Positions 23,241 to 31,910 of a stretch of 64,000 nucleotides of DNA are shown piece by piece. Below the pieces are notes generated by a model. That model did no database searches and was not told the DNA's origin. It was given only the letters and a program-made list of their open reading frames with translations. The first letter of the stretch is position 1. Each line of letters starts with the position of its first letter. Source of the DNA: an uncultured Christensenella sp. (lineage in GTDB: Bacteria; Bacillota; Clostridia; Christensenellales; Borkfalkiaceae); the NCBI GenBank assembly GCA_910577555.1, contig CAJTLF010000006.1, forward strand, positions 33,636 through 97,635, in the 5' to 3' direction. Position numbers and translations under genes: made by a program.

Positions 23241-24497
23241 ATGAAACTTTTGGTTATAGGTTGCGGCGGCGTCGCGCAGGTTGCAATACAGAAATGCTGT
23301 CAGGCGGACGACGTTTTTACGGAAATACTCATTGCCAGCCGCACTAAAAGCAAGTGCGACGCGTTGGTTGAAAAGATAAAGGATAAGACCAAAGCAAAGC
23401 TTTCAACTGCGAAAGTGGATGCGGACAGCGTGGACGAAGTGGTCGCGCTGATTAATAATTTCAAGCCCGCGGCGGTATTAAACGTGGCGTTGCCCTATCA
23501 GGATTTGACGATAATGGAAGCCTGCCTTAAGTGCAAGGTAGACTATATCGACACGGCGAACTACGAGTGCGAAAACACCGACGACCCCGTATGGCGCGCG
23601 GCTTACGAAAAGCGCGTAAAGGAAAAGGGCTTTACCGCCTATTTCGATTATTCATATCAGTGGGCTTACGATAAAAAGTTCAAGGACGCAGGCGTTTGCG
23701 CTCTTTTGGGTACGGGTTTCGACCCCGGAGTTACGCAGGTGTTCTGTGCTTACGCGCAAAAGCATTACTTCGATACGATTGAAACGATAGATATTCTCGA
23801 CTGTAACGGCGGCGACCACGGTTACGCCTTTGCGACCAACTTCAATCCCGAAATCAATCTGCGCGAAGTTTCGGCGAACGGCTCTTACTGGGAAAACGGA
23901 AAGTGGATTGAAACCGAGCCGCTTGAAATTAAGCGCGAATACGACTTTGCACAGGTGGGCGTAAAGGATATGTATCTTCTGCACCACGAAGAGATTGAAA
24001 GCCTTGCAAAAAATATTAAGGGCGTAAAGCGCATACGCTTTTTCATGACCTTCGGGCAGAGCTATATCTCGCATATGAACTGCCTTAAAAACGTAGGTAT
24101 GCTTTCTACCGTACCCGTTAATTTCGAAGGCAAGGATATAGTACCCATTCAATTTTTAAAGGCGTTGTTGCCCGACCCCGCTACTCTGGGCGAGAGAACC
24201 AAGGGCAAGACCAACATCGGCTGTATTTTTACGGGCGTTAAGGACGGGAAGAAAAAGACCCTTTATATTTACAACGTCTGCGACCATCAGGAGTGCTTTA
24301 AGGAAGTCGGTTCGCAGGCTATATCGTATACCACCGGCGTACCCGCTATGATTGGCACGATGCTCGTATGCAAGGGCGTCTGGAAAAAGGCGGGCGTATA
24401 CAACTGCGAAGAATTCGACCCCGACCCCTATATGGACGCTTTGAATAAGTACGGCTTGCCTTGGGTAGTTGAAGAAAATCCCGATTTGGTAGGGTAA
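23241..24497 (+). CDS. Carboxynorspermidine/carboxyspermidine dehydrogenase
   Basis: 418 aa, a saccharopine-dehydrogenase-like enzyme that reductively condenses putrescine (or diaminopropane) with aspartate semialdehyde. A Rossmann start LVIGCGGVAQVA, VLNVALPYQDLTIMEAC, the DTANYE stretch, and GTGFDPGVTQVFCAYA are typical of the family. AAGGAG precedes the ATG. The next gene is its pathway partner nspC, which strongly supports this function over lysine metabolism. Sometimes labelled lys1-like. Confidence 0.92.
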   Translation: MKLLVIGCGGVAQVAIQKCCQADDVFTEILIASRTKSKCDALVEKIKDKTKAKLSTAKVDADSVDEVVALINNFKPAAVLNVALPYQDLTIMEACLKCKVDYIDTANYECENTDDPVWRAAYEKRVKEKGFTAYFDYSYQWAYDKKFKDAGVCALLGTGFDPGVTQVFCAYAQKHYFDTIETIDILDCNGGDHGYAFATNFNPEINLREVSANGSYWENGKWIETEPLEIKREYDFAQVGVKDMYLLHHEEIESLAKNIKGVKRIRFFMTFGQSYISHMNCLKNVGMLSTVPVNFEGKDIVPIQFLKALLPDPATLGERTKGKTNIGCIFTGVKDGKKKTLYIYNVCDHQECFKEVGSQAISYTTGVPAMIGTMLVCKGVWKKAGVYNCEEFDPDPYMDALNKYGLPWVVEENPDLVG

Positions 24498-24510
24498 TAA
24501 ATTAATTTAT

Positions 24511-25620
24511 ATGCGTTTTAATCAATTGCCTACGCCCGTTTACGTCGTGGACGAAGAGCGGCTCAAAAAAAATCTTGAAATATTGCGCGGCGTTCGCGAA
24601 CGCACGGGCTGTAAAATTCTGCTCGCGCAAAAGGCTTTTTCGTGTTATACTTTTTATCCGCTTATTTCCGAATATCTCGACGGGTGTACGGCAAGCGGGC
24701 TTTACGAAGCAAAGCTTTCTTTCGAAGAGATGAAGGGCGAAAATCACGTTTTTTGCCCCGCGTATCTCGACGGCGAGTTTGACGAGATTGCGCGCATATG
24801 CGACCATATCGTTTTCAATTCATTAAGGCAATACGAAAAATTTGCGCCGCGTGCCAAGGGCGCAAGCTTGGGACTGCGCATTAATCCCGAATTTTCTACG
24901 CAGGGCGGGGGCATTTACGACCCCTGCGCGCCCTTTTCGCGGCTGGGTATAACAAAGGCACAGTTTAAATATTTGCCCGACGGCGTGCGGGGCTTTCATA
25001 TCCACACGCTGTGCGAGCAGGGTGCGGAAGATTTGGCGGAAACATTAAAGGCTTTTGAGAAGAACTTCGGCGAGTATTTTAAAAAGTTGGAGTGGTTAAA
25101 TCTCGGCGGCGGGCATCATATAACCCGCGACGGGTACGATATCAAGCTTTTGGAGAGCGAGATTACGCGGCTTTCGGATAAATACGGATTGCAGATTTAT
25201 CTTGAACCGGGTGAAGCAGTTGCGCTGAACGCGGGATATCTTCATACCAAAGTGCTTGAAATAGTTAAAAACGGAATGGATATTGCTATTTTGGACGCGT
25301 CCGCCGAATGCCATATGCCCGACGTTCTGGAAATGCCCTACCGTCCGCCGCTTAAAGATAGCGGAAAACCCGACGAGAAAAAGTATATTTACCGCCTTTC
25401 GTCGCGCACCTGTCTTGCGGGCGATATCATAGGCGATTACTCTTTCGATAAGCCCTTGAACGAAGGGGATATATTGTCGTTTGAAGATATGGCGATATAT
25501 TCAATGGTTAAAAACAACACCTTTAACGGTATGCCGTTGCCCGCAATTGCGGCAAAGCGCGGCGAAAATTACGAGATTTTGAAAACTTTCGGATATTCCG
25601 ATTTTAAAAACAGATTATGA
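24511..25620 (+). CDS. nspC: Carboxynorspermidine decarboxylase
   Basis: 369 aa, a fold-III PLP decarboxylase that removes CO2 from carboxy(nor)spermidine. The Schiff-base lysine is in LLAQKAFSCY, HTLCEQ lies near residue 170, the phosphate-binding glycine-rich segment is in YLEPGEAVALNAGY, and the catalytic cysteine is in SSRTCLAGD. It starts 13 nt after the dehydrogenase without a strong ribosome site and overlaps aguA by 4 nt. Together the two genes give a SAM-independent route to spermidine. Confidence 0.95.
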   Translation: MRFNQLPTPVYVVDEERLKKNLEILRGVRERTGCKILLAQKAFSCYTFYPLISEYLDGCTASGLYEAKLSFEEMKGENHVFCPAYLDGEFDEIARICDHIVFNSLRQYEKFAPRAKGASLGLRINPEFSTQGGGIYDPCAPFSRLGITKAQFKYLPDGVRGFHIHTLCEQGAEDLAETLKAFEKNFGEYFKKLEWLNLGGGHHITRDGYDIKLLESEITRLSDKYGLQIYLEPGEAVALNAGYLHTKVLEIVKNGMDIAILDASAECHMPDVLEMPYRPPLKDSGKPDEKKYIYRLSSRTCLAGDIIGDYSFDKPLNEGDILSFEDMAIYSMVKNNTFNGMPLPAIAAKRGENYEILKTFGYSDFKNRL

Positions 25621-26699
25621 CCGAACTGAAAAAAGACGTATTTTATATGCCTGCTGAGTATGCGCCGCACTGTGCAACCGTAATGATTTGGTGCGAGCGC
25701 GGCGGTAGCTGGAACTACGGCGCGAAGCCTGCCCGCCCCGTTTTTGCAAGCGCGATTAAGGAAATTTGCGCGGGTGAAAAGGTGTATCTCGCCGTTTCGC
25801 CTACGGGCAGAAAGAGTGCGGAAGAATACCTTTCAAAAGAAATTGCCGGCGGCGCGGTTGAGCTTTTGGATATCGAAACGGACGACTGCTGGGCGCGGGA
25901 TATTGCGCCGACCTTCGTAACGGACGGCAAGCGGTTGCGCGGCATTGACTGGAAGTTCAACGCGTGGGGCGGAGAATATAACGGGCTTTACGACGATTAC
26001 GCGAACGACGACGCCTTTGCGGCAAAGCTTTGCGAAAAGTTGGGCGTGGAAAGCTTTTCCGCCCGCCCTTTCGTTCTCGAAGGCGGGTCTATACATTCCA
26101 ACGGAAAGGGAACGGTGATAACCACCGAAGAATGTCTTTTATCCAAGGGGCGCAATCCGGAGCTTAATAAAGCCGAAATAGAAAGCAAGCTGAAAGAATA
26201 TCTGGGCGCAAAGCGGGTGATATGGCTGCCTTACGGTGTGGTTGGCGACGAAACCGACGGACACGTTGACAATATCTGCGCGTTCGCTGACGAAAATACC
26301 GTGCTTTTGGGCTGGACGGATATTGACGGCGGGCAGAAAGAGCGGTGCAAAGCAAATTTGCTCGTTTTGGAAAATGCGGGAATAAAAGTTATAAAGCTGC
26401 CCTTCCCCGAAAAGCCCGTAAAATTTTCACAGAGCGATTTGGACGGGTTTAAGTATGCGGACGGGGAAGCGGAACGGAGCTTGGACGAAGTTCTCGCCGC
26501 ATCATACGTAAATTTTTATATAAGCAACGCCGCCGTTATAGTGCCGCAATTCGGCGATAAAAACGATAAAGTCGCGCTTGAAATAATAAAAAGCGCGTTT
26601 AAAGACAGAAAGACGGTTGGCATACTTGCAACGGAAATAATAAAGGGCGGCGGCAATTTCCATTGCCTTACGCAACAGATACCGCTTTTGCGCAAATAA
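25617..26699 (+). CDS. aguA: Agmatine deiminase
   Basis: 360 aa. Hydrolyses agmatine to N-carbamoylputrescine and ammonia. Catalytic features: CWARDIAPTF, LEGGSIHSNGKGT, GDETDGHVDN (Glu/Asp/His), and the nucleophile cysteine in GGNFHCLTQQIP at the end. Full length for the family. ATGA overlap with nspC indicates coupled translation. Confidence 0.96.
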   Translation: MTELKKDVFYMPAEYAPHCATVMIWCERGGSWNYGAKPARPVFASAIKEICAGEKVYLAVSPTGRKSAEEYLSKEIAGGAVELLDIETDDCWARDIAPTFVTDGKRLRGIDWKFNAWGGEYNGLYDDYANDDAFAAKLCEKLGVESFSARPFVLEGGSIHSNGKGTVITTEECLLSKGRNPELNKAEIESKLKEYLGAKRVIWLPYGVVGDETDGHVDNICAFADENTVLLGWTDIDGGQKERCKANLLVLENAGIKVIKLPFPEKPVKFSQSDLDGFKYADGEAERSLDEVLAASYVNFYISNAAVIVPQFGDKNDKVALEIIKSAFKDRKTVGILATEIIKGGGNFHCLTQQIPLLRK

Positions 26700-26721
26700 G
26701 CGGTTACTATCGGTGAACGTT

Positions 26722-27597
26722 ATGAGAAAAGTAAAAATAGCCTGCGTACAGATGCAGTGCGGAGAAAATCCCGACGAAAATATAAAAAGCGCGGCGGCTT
26801 TCGTTAAGGAAGGCGCGGCAAGCGGCGCGAATATAATTCTTCTGCCCGAGCTTTTCGAGCGGCGTTATTTTTGTCAGGAACGCAATTACGACTATTATTC
26901 CTTTGCCCAAAGCGTGGAAGAGAACGCGGCGGTAAAGTATTTTACACCCATTTCAAAGCAGTTGGGCGTGGTTATACCTGTAAGCTTTTACGAGCGTGAC
27001 GGCAACGTTTTATATAATTCCGTGGCTGTACTCGACTGTGGGAAGCTGCTCGGGGTTTACCGTAAAACGCATATTCCCGACGACCATTACTATCAGGAAA
27101 AGTTTTATTTTACCCCCGGCAATACGGGTTTTAAAACATTTAAAACGACTTTCGGCACGATTGGCGTGGGAATTTGCTGGGACCAGTGGTTTGCGGAAAC
27201 GGCGCGTTGCCTTGCGTTAAACGGCGCGGAAATTCTGTTTTACCCGACTGCTATCGGCAGTGAACCCATACTCGGCACGGACAGCGCGGGGCATTGGCAG
27301 AGAGTTATGCAGGGACACGCGGCGACCAATCTCGTACCCGTTGCGGCGGCAAACCGCATAGGTACGGAAACGGTCGTGCCTACGGCGGCGAACGGCAGGC
27401 AGAGTTCTTCGCTCACCTTTTACGGCTCGTCGTTTATTACGGATAATACGGGCGATAAAATAGCTGAGCTTGGTAAAACGGAGCAGGGGCTTATTTACGG
27501 CGAATACAACCTTGACGAGTATGCCAACGCGCGGTTGGAATGGGGGCTTTTCCGCGACCGCCGCCCCGAAACGTATAAGGAGATAATAAATAAATGA
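26722..27597 (+). CDS. aguB: N-carbamoylputrescine amidase
   Basis: Nitrilase-superfamily enzyme that releases putrescine, CO2 and ammonia from N-carbamoylputrescine. About 291 aa. The triad is visible: Glu in LLPELFERRYF, Lys in VYRKTHIPDD and Cys in VGICWDQWF. I chose the ATG at 26722 because GGTGA lies 5 nt upstream; a GTG three codons earlier is the alternative. It overlaps the next gene by 4 nt. Confidence 0.95.
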   Translation: MRKVKIACVQMQCGENPDENIKSAAAFVKEGAASGANIILLPELFERRYFCQERNYDYYSFAQSVEENAAVKYFTPISKQLGVVIPVSFYERDGNVLYNSVAVLDCGKLLGVYRKTHIPDDHYYQEKFYFTPGNTGFKTFKTTFGTIGVGICWDQWFAETARCLALNGAEILFYPTAIGSEPILGTDSAGHWQRVMQGHAATNLVPVAAANRIGTETVVPTAANGRQSSSLTFYGSSFITDNTGDKIAELGKTEQGLIYGEYNLDEYANARLEWGLFRDRRPETYKEIINK

Positions 27598-28097
27598 CTA
27601 CTGAAATAAGAGCGTGGCGTATAGACGACGCTCCCGCGCTTGCGGAAATTTTGAACAATAAGAAAATACACGATAATCTGCGTGACGGCTTGCCATATCC
27701 GTATACTGAAAAGGACGCGGAAGAATATATTTCGGCTATGCTTTCGGCAGATAAAAACAAGTCGTTTGCGTTTGCAATAATTTGCGACGGTAACGTTGCG
27801 GGTAGCGTAGGCGTTTTTCGCAGGGACAATATACATCGTAAAACGGGTGAACTCGGTTATTATCTGGGCGAAAATTACTGGAATAAGGGCGTTACTACCG
27901 AAGCGGTGAAAGCTATTTGTAAGTTGGTTTTCGAAAATTCGGATATAATACGAATTTTTGCGGAACCGTTCGCGCGCAACGCCCCGTCGTGCCGTGTGCT
28001 TGAAAAGGCGGGTTTCGTTTGCGAAGGAGTTCTGAAATGCGACGCCGTAAAAAACGGCGTGGTGGAAGACGTTAAAATGTACGCGCTTTTAAAGTAA
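27594..28097 (+). CDS. GNAT-family N-acetyltransferase
   Basis: 167 aa, RimJ/RimL-like GNAT fold: start TEIRAWRIDDAPALAEIL, acetyl-CoA region LGENYWNKGVTTEAV, and NAPSCRVLEKAGFVCEG. The substrate is not visible. Because the gene is the last one of the polyamine operon and overlaps aguB by 4 nt, acetylation of a polyamine is a reasonable guess, but it lacks features that would separate it from protein or antibiotic acetylases. It ends at a strong terminator. Confidence 0.88.
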   Translation: MTTEIRAWRIDDAPALAEILNNKKIHDNLRDGLPYPYTEKDAEEYISAMLSADKNKSFAFAIICDGNVAGSVGVFRRDNIHRKTGELGYYLGENYWNKGVTTEAVKAICKLVFENSDIIRIFAEPFARNAPSCRVLEKAGFVCEGVLKCDAVKNGVVEDVKMYALLK

Positions 28098-28115
28098 ATA
28101 TAATAAAAAAAATAT

Positions 28116-28149
28116 ATCCCCCGCGGCTATTGCCGCGGGGGATTTTTTA
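28116..28149. terminator. Bidirectional intrinsic terminator
   Basis: ATCCCCCGCGG / CCGCGGGGGAT stem around a 6-nt loop, with A and T runs on the two sides. Ends the polyamine operon (plus) and the PFOR gene (minus). Confidence 0.93.
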
Positions 28150-28169
28150 GAATTACTGTTTAATTGATA

Positions 28170-31100
28170 TTATTCTTTGCCTGCAAGTTTTTTGTAGCCT
28201 GCAAGTCTTTCCTTAGCGGATTCTTCGGTCTGTCTGAACAGTTCGCCCGCAACTTCCGCGCCCTGGGTTTTAACGAGCGACGCATATCTGGTTTCGCCCG
28301 CAAGGAACGCCTGATAGTCACCCTTAGGCTCTTTGCTGTCGAGCGTGAATACTTCGCCGTCGGGGTTGTATCTGTAAAGCTGCCAGTATCCGCAGTCAAC
28401 AGCCGCCTTTTCTTCGAGCTGGCTCTTGGTCATATTGATGCCGTGGTTGATGCAGGGAGCGTAGCAGATGATAATCGAAGGGCCGTGGTATGCTTCGGCT
28501 TCGGAAATCGCTTTAAGGAACTGGGCGGGGTCGGAACCCATTGCGCACTGCGCAACGTAAACGTATCCGTAGGACTTGGCAATCATACCCAAATCCTTTT
28601 TCTTGATTCTCTTGCCCGCGGACGCGAATTTTGCAACCGCGCCGATGTTGGTCGCCTTACTTGCCTGACCGCCCGTGTTGGAGTAAACTTCGGTGTCGAG
28701 CACTAAAACGTTTACGTCTTCGCCGCAAGCGAGTACGTGGTCTAAGCCGCCGTAGCCGATATCGTAAGCCCAGCCGTCGCCGCCGAATATCCAGATTGAT
28801 TTCTTTGCAAGGCAGTCTTTGTCGGCAAGAATTTCTTTAACGAGTCCGTCGCTTTCGCAACCGCAACCGTTGCACTGTTCGAGAGCTTCGATAAGAGCCG
28901 CGCTCGCTTTCTTGGAAGCTTCTCTGTCGTCGAACGCCGCAAGATAGTCTGTTACGACCTTGTTTCCGTTCCAAAGCTCGGCAAGTTTTTCAACTTTACC
29001 CTTAATCGCGTTTCTTCTTGCGGAATATGCAAGGTTCATTCCGTAGCCGAATTCTGCGTTGTCTTCGAACAGCGAGTTTGCCCAAGCGGGTCCGTGACCC
29101 TTCTTGTTGGTGGTGTAAGGGCAAGTGGGTGAAGAGCCGCCGTAAATGGACGAGCAACCCGTTGCGTTGGCGATAATCATATCTTCGCCGAACAGCTGGG
29201 TTATTACCTTTACGTAAGGGGTTTCGCCGCAACCTGCGCACGCGCCCGAGAACTCGAACAGCGGGGTGCAGAACTGGCAGCCCTTAACGGTGGTCTTTTT
29301 GAATTTGGAAGTATCGACTTCGGGAAGCTCGACGGTGTATTCCCAGTTTTCCGCTTCGCCCTTTTCAAGGCTTTCGGCAAGGGGAACCATCTTGATTGCT
29401 CCGCCGTCTTTAACGGGGCAAACGGTTGCGCACACGCCGCAACCCATACAGTCAAGGGGAGAAACCTGCATTTTATACTCGTATCCGGGCAAGCCGATAG
29501 CCGCTTTGGTTTCGAGAGTTGCGGGTTTGGATTCGCCGCTCTTTACGAGTGCGGGTCTCAAGCAGGAGTGGGGGCATACGAACGAGCAGGTGCCGCACTG
29601 TATGCACTTGTCCACGATGATTTCGGGTACGAGAACGGCAACGCCGCGCTTTTCGTATTTGGTGGTGCCGGTGGGAACGTGACCGTCGGCGTTGAACTGC
29701 GACGACTTGAGCTTGTCGCCTTCAAGGTAAAGAATAGGCTTAATAATTTCCTGATAGTAGGAGTTGTCGTGACCCTTTACCATTTCCGCGCCCGTGGTTG
29801 CGTTTGCCCAAGCCGCGGGTACGTCTATTTTAATAAGGTTGTCGCCCGCCGCCGCGTCTATTGCGTTATAGTTCATCTGAACTACGGCGTCACCCTTTCT
29901 GCCGAACGACTTTTTAGCCATATACTTCATGTATTCGATAGCTTTGTCGTAGGGCATAATCTGGGGATTTACGCGGAAGAACGCGGACTGTAAAATGGTG
30001 TTCGTTCTGCCTTTAAGTCCGAGCTCGCCTGCAATTTTGATTGCGTCGATAACGTAAAGGTTGATTTTCTTCTTCGCGATGTCCTGCTTAACCTTCGCGG
30101 GCAGGAATTCTTCCAAAGCCGCAACGGTGGTCGCGTTTGTATTGATAAGGAACGTGCCGCCCTGCTTGATGTCGCCCGTCATATCGTAACGTGTTACGTA
30201 CGAGGGGTTGGAGCATTGAACGAAGTCCGCGCTGTCGATTAAATATTCCGACTGAATGGGCTTGTCGCCGAAACGAAGGTGGGAAACGGTGATGCCGCCC
30301 GACTTCTTACTGTCGTAGAAGAAGTACGCCTGAGCGTGCTTTTCGGTGTGGTCGCCTATAATCTTTATGGAGTTCTTGTTCGCGCCTACAGTACCGTCCG
30401 AGCCGAGACCGTAGAACTTACAGCTGGTAGAGCCTTCGGGAGCGGCGTCGAATTTTTCGGAGAAGTCCAAGGACGAGTTGGTTACGTCTTCGTAAATACC
30501 GATGGTGAAGTGGTTTTTGGGTTCCTTGTTTTCAAGGTTCTTGTAAACGGCTTTAACCATTGACGGGGTAAACTCTTTCGAGCCTAAGCCGTATCTTCCG
30601 CCTACTACTTTAAGGTTGGTTACGCCCTTTTCCATAAGCGCAGAGCATACGTCAAGGTAAAGGGGTTCGCCCAACGAGCCGGGTTCTTTGGTTCTGTCGA
30701 GAACGGCGATTTTTTTCGCGGTTTTGGGAAGAGCCGCAACGAACGCGTCTGCAACGAACGGGCGGTAAAGGCGGACTTTTATAAGACCGTATTTCTTGCC
30801 CTGTGCGTTGAGTTTGTTGATGGATTCTTCAATGGTTTCGCAACCCGAACCCATACATACGATAACTTCCTGAGCTTTGGGGTCGCCCACGTAGTCGAAC
30901 AGGTGATAGCTTCTGCCGCATTTTTTGGAAACGACGTCCATCATCTGCTGAACTATGGCAGGGGTAGCTGCGTAATAACCGTTGGCGGTTTCTCTGTTCT
31001 GGAAGTAGGTGTCGCCGTTCTGCGCAGTACCCTTCTGAATGGGATGCTCGGGGTTGAGCGCGCGGGACTTGAAGTCCGCAATGTCGGCGGAAATGCCTAC

Positions 31101-31697
31101 TTCGTCGCAGATGGCGCGTATTTCGGCGTAATTATCGGTTTCGTCCCAAACGTCTATTTTGGAAACTTCGTGGCTCGTTCTGAAGCCGTCGAAGAAGTTT
31201 ATAAAGGGAACCTTCGAACGGAGCGTGGAGAGATGAGCGACGAGCGCAAGGTCCATAACTTCCTGAACGGAGCCGTCACAAATCATAGCAAAGCCCGTCT
31301 GGCGGCAAGCCATAACGTCCGCATGGTCGCCGAAAATGTTAAGGGAGTGAGCAGCCAGAGCGCGCGCCGAAACGTGCATAACCATGGGCATAAGCTCGCC
31401 TGATATTTTGTACATATTGGGAATCATCAAGAGCAAGCCCTGCGACGCGGTGTACGTGCTGGTAAGCGCGCCCGCGCAAAGAGAGCCGTGAACTGCGCCC
31501 GCAGCTCCGCCTTCGGACTGCATTTCCGCAATCCTTACTTTCTGTCCCCACATGTTGGTTCTGCCTGCGGTAGACCATTCGTCCGCAACTTCTGCCATGG
31601 GCGAAGAAGGGGTGATGGGATAAATCGCCGCTACTTCCGAAAAGGCGTAGGCGACGTGACTCGCGGCGGTGTTGCCGTCGATTGTCAGTTTTTTCAT
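28170..31697 (-). CDS. nifJ: Pyruvate:ferredoxin (flavodoxin) oxidoreductase
   Basis: 1,175 aa, the single-chain form. Oxidatively decarboxylates pyruvate to acetyl-CoA and reduces ferredoxin, a central step in strict anaerobes. Domains in order: domain I with GNTAASHVAYAFSE and YPITPSSPMAE; domain III; a 2x[4Fe-4S] ferredoxin domain (CIQCGTCSFVCP and CMGCGVCATVCP); and the C-terminal TPP domain with a CAGCGE cluster cysteine pair, GGDGWAYDIGYGG and the VYSNTGGQASKA motif. ATG at 31697 follows GGAGG by 7 nt. Monocistronic. Confidence 0.98.
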   Translation of the reverse strand: MKKLTIDGNTAASHVAYAFSEVAAIYPITPSSPMAEVADEWSTAGRTNMWGQKVRIAEMQSEGGAAGAVHGSLCAGALTSTYTASQGLLLMIPNMYKISGELMPMVMHVSARALAAHSLNIFGDHADVMACRQTGFAMICDGSVQEVMDLALVAHLSTLRSKVPFINFFDGFRTSHEVSKIDVWDETDNYAEIRAICDEVGISADIADFKSRALNPEHPIQKGTAQNGDTYFQNRETANGYYAATPAIVQQMMDVVSKKCGRSYHLFDYVGDPKAQEVIVCMGSGCETIEESINKLNAQGKKYGLIKVRLYRPFVADAFVAALPKTAKKIAVLDRTKEPGSLGEPLYLDVCSALMEKGVTNLKVVGGRYGLGSKEFTPSMVKAVYKNLENKEPKNHFTIGIYEDVTNSSLDFSEKFDAAPEGSTSCKFYGLGSDGTVGANKNSIKIIGDHTEKHAQAYFFYDSKKSGGITVSHLRFGDKPIQSEYLIDSADFVQCSNPSYVTRYDMTGDIKQGGTFLINTNATTVAALEEFLPAKVKQDIAKKKINLYVIDAIKIAGELGLKGRTNTILQSAFFRVNPQIMPYDKAIEYMKYMAKKSFGRKGDAVVQMNYNAIDAAAGDNLIKIDVPAAWANATTGAEMVKGHDNSYYQEIIKPILYLEGDKLKSSQFNADGHVPTGTTKYEKRGVAVLVPEIIVDKCIQCGTCSFVCPHSCLRPALVKSGESKPATLETKAAIGLPGYEYKMQVSPLDCMGCGVCATVCPVKDGGAIKMVPLAESLEKGEAENWEYTVELPEVDTSKFKKTTVKGCQFCTPLFEFSGACAGCGETPYVKVITQLFGEDMIIANATGCSSIYGGSSPTCPYTTNKKGHGPAWANSLFEDNAEFGYGMNLAYSARRNAIKGKVEKLAELWNGNKVVTDYLAAFDDREASKKASAALIEALEQCNGCGCESDGLVKEILADKDCLAKKSIWIFGGDGWAYDIGYGGLDHVLACGEDVNVLVLDTEVYSNTGGQASKATNIGAVAKFASAGKRIKKKDLGMIAKSYGYVYVAQCAMGSDPAQFLKAISEAEAYHGPSIIICYAPCINHGINMTKSQLEEKAAVDCGYWQLYRYNPDGEVFTLDSKEPKGDYQAFLAGETRYASLVKTQGAEVAGELFRQTEESAKERLAGYKKLAGKE

Positions 31698-31767
31698 CAA
31701 GAAACCTCCGATAAATATATAATACTTTTTAAGTTAATACGCGCGCGCACTCACGCACGCTTACAAT

Positions 31768-31796
31768 ATTATAATATAACTTGTCCCGAATGTCAA
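31768..31796 (-). promoter_or_regulatory. Promoter of the PFOR gene
   Basis: On the minus strand TTGACA (31791-31796), a 17-bp spacer and TATAAT (31768-31773), a full consensus, about 70 bp upstream of the start. The leader contains an alternating GCGC/GTGC run. Confidence 0.85.
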
Positions 31797-31849
31797 TATC
31801 CGCGCCCGACTTTATCACAAAAAATTCATACGAATAACCCCGTATTTTG

Positions 31850-31878
31850 TTGTAAAGGGCGCATAAGTCTGCTATAAT
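31850..31878 (+). promoter_or_regulatory. Promoter of the ECF transporter operon
   Basis: TTGTAA (31850-31855), a 17-bp spacer and TATAAT (31873-31878), divergent from the PFOR promoter. Confidence 0.7.
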
Positions 31879-31910
31879 TTAAATTGAATTTATTTAAAAT
31901 GCGGGTAAAT

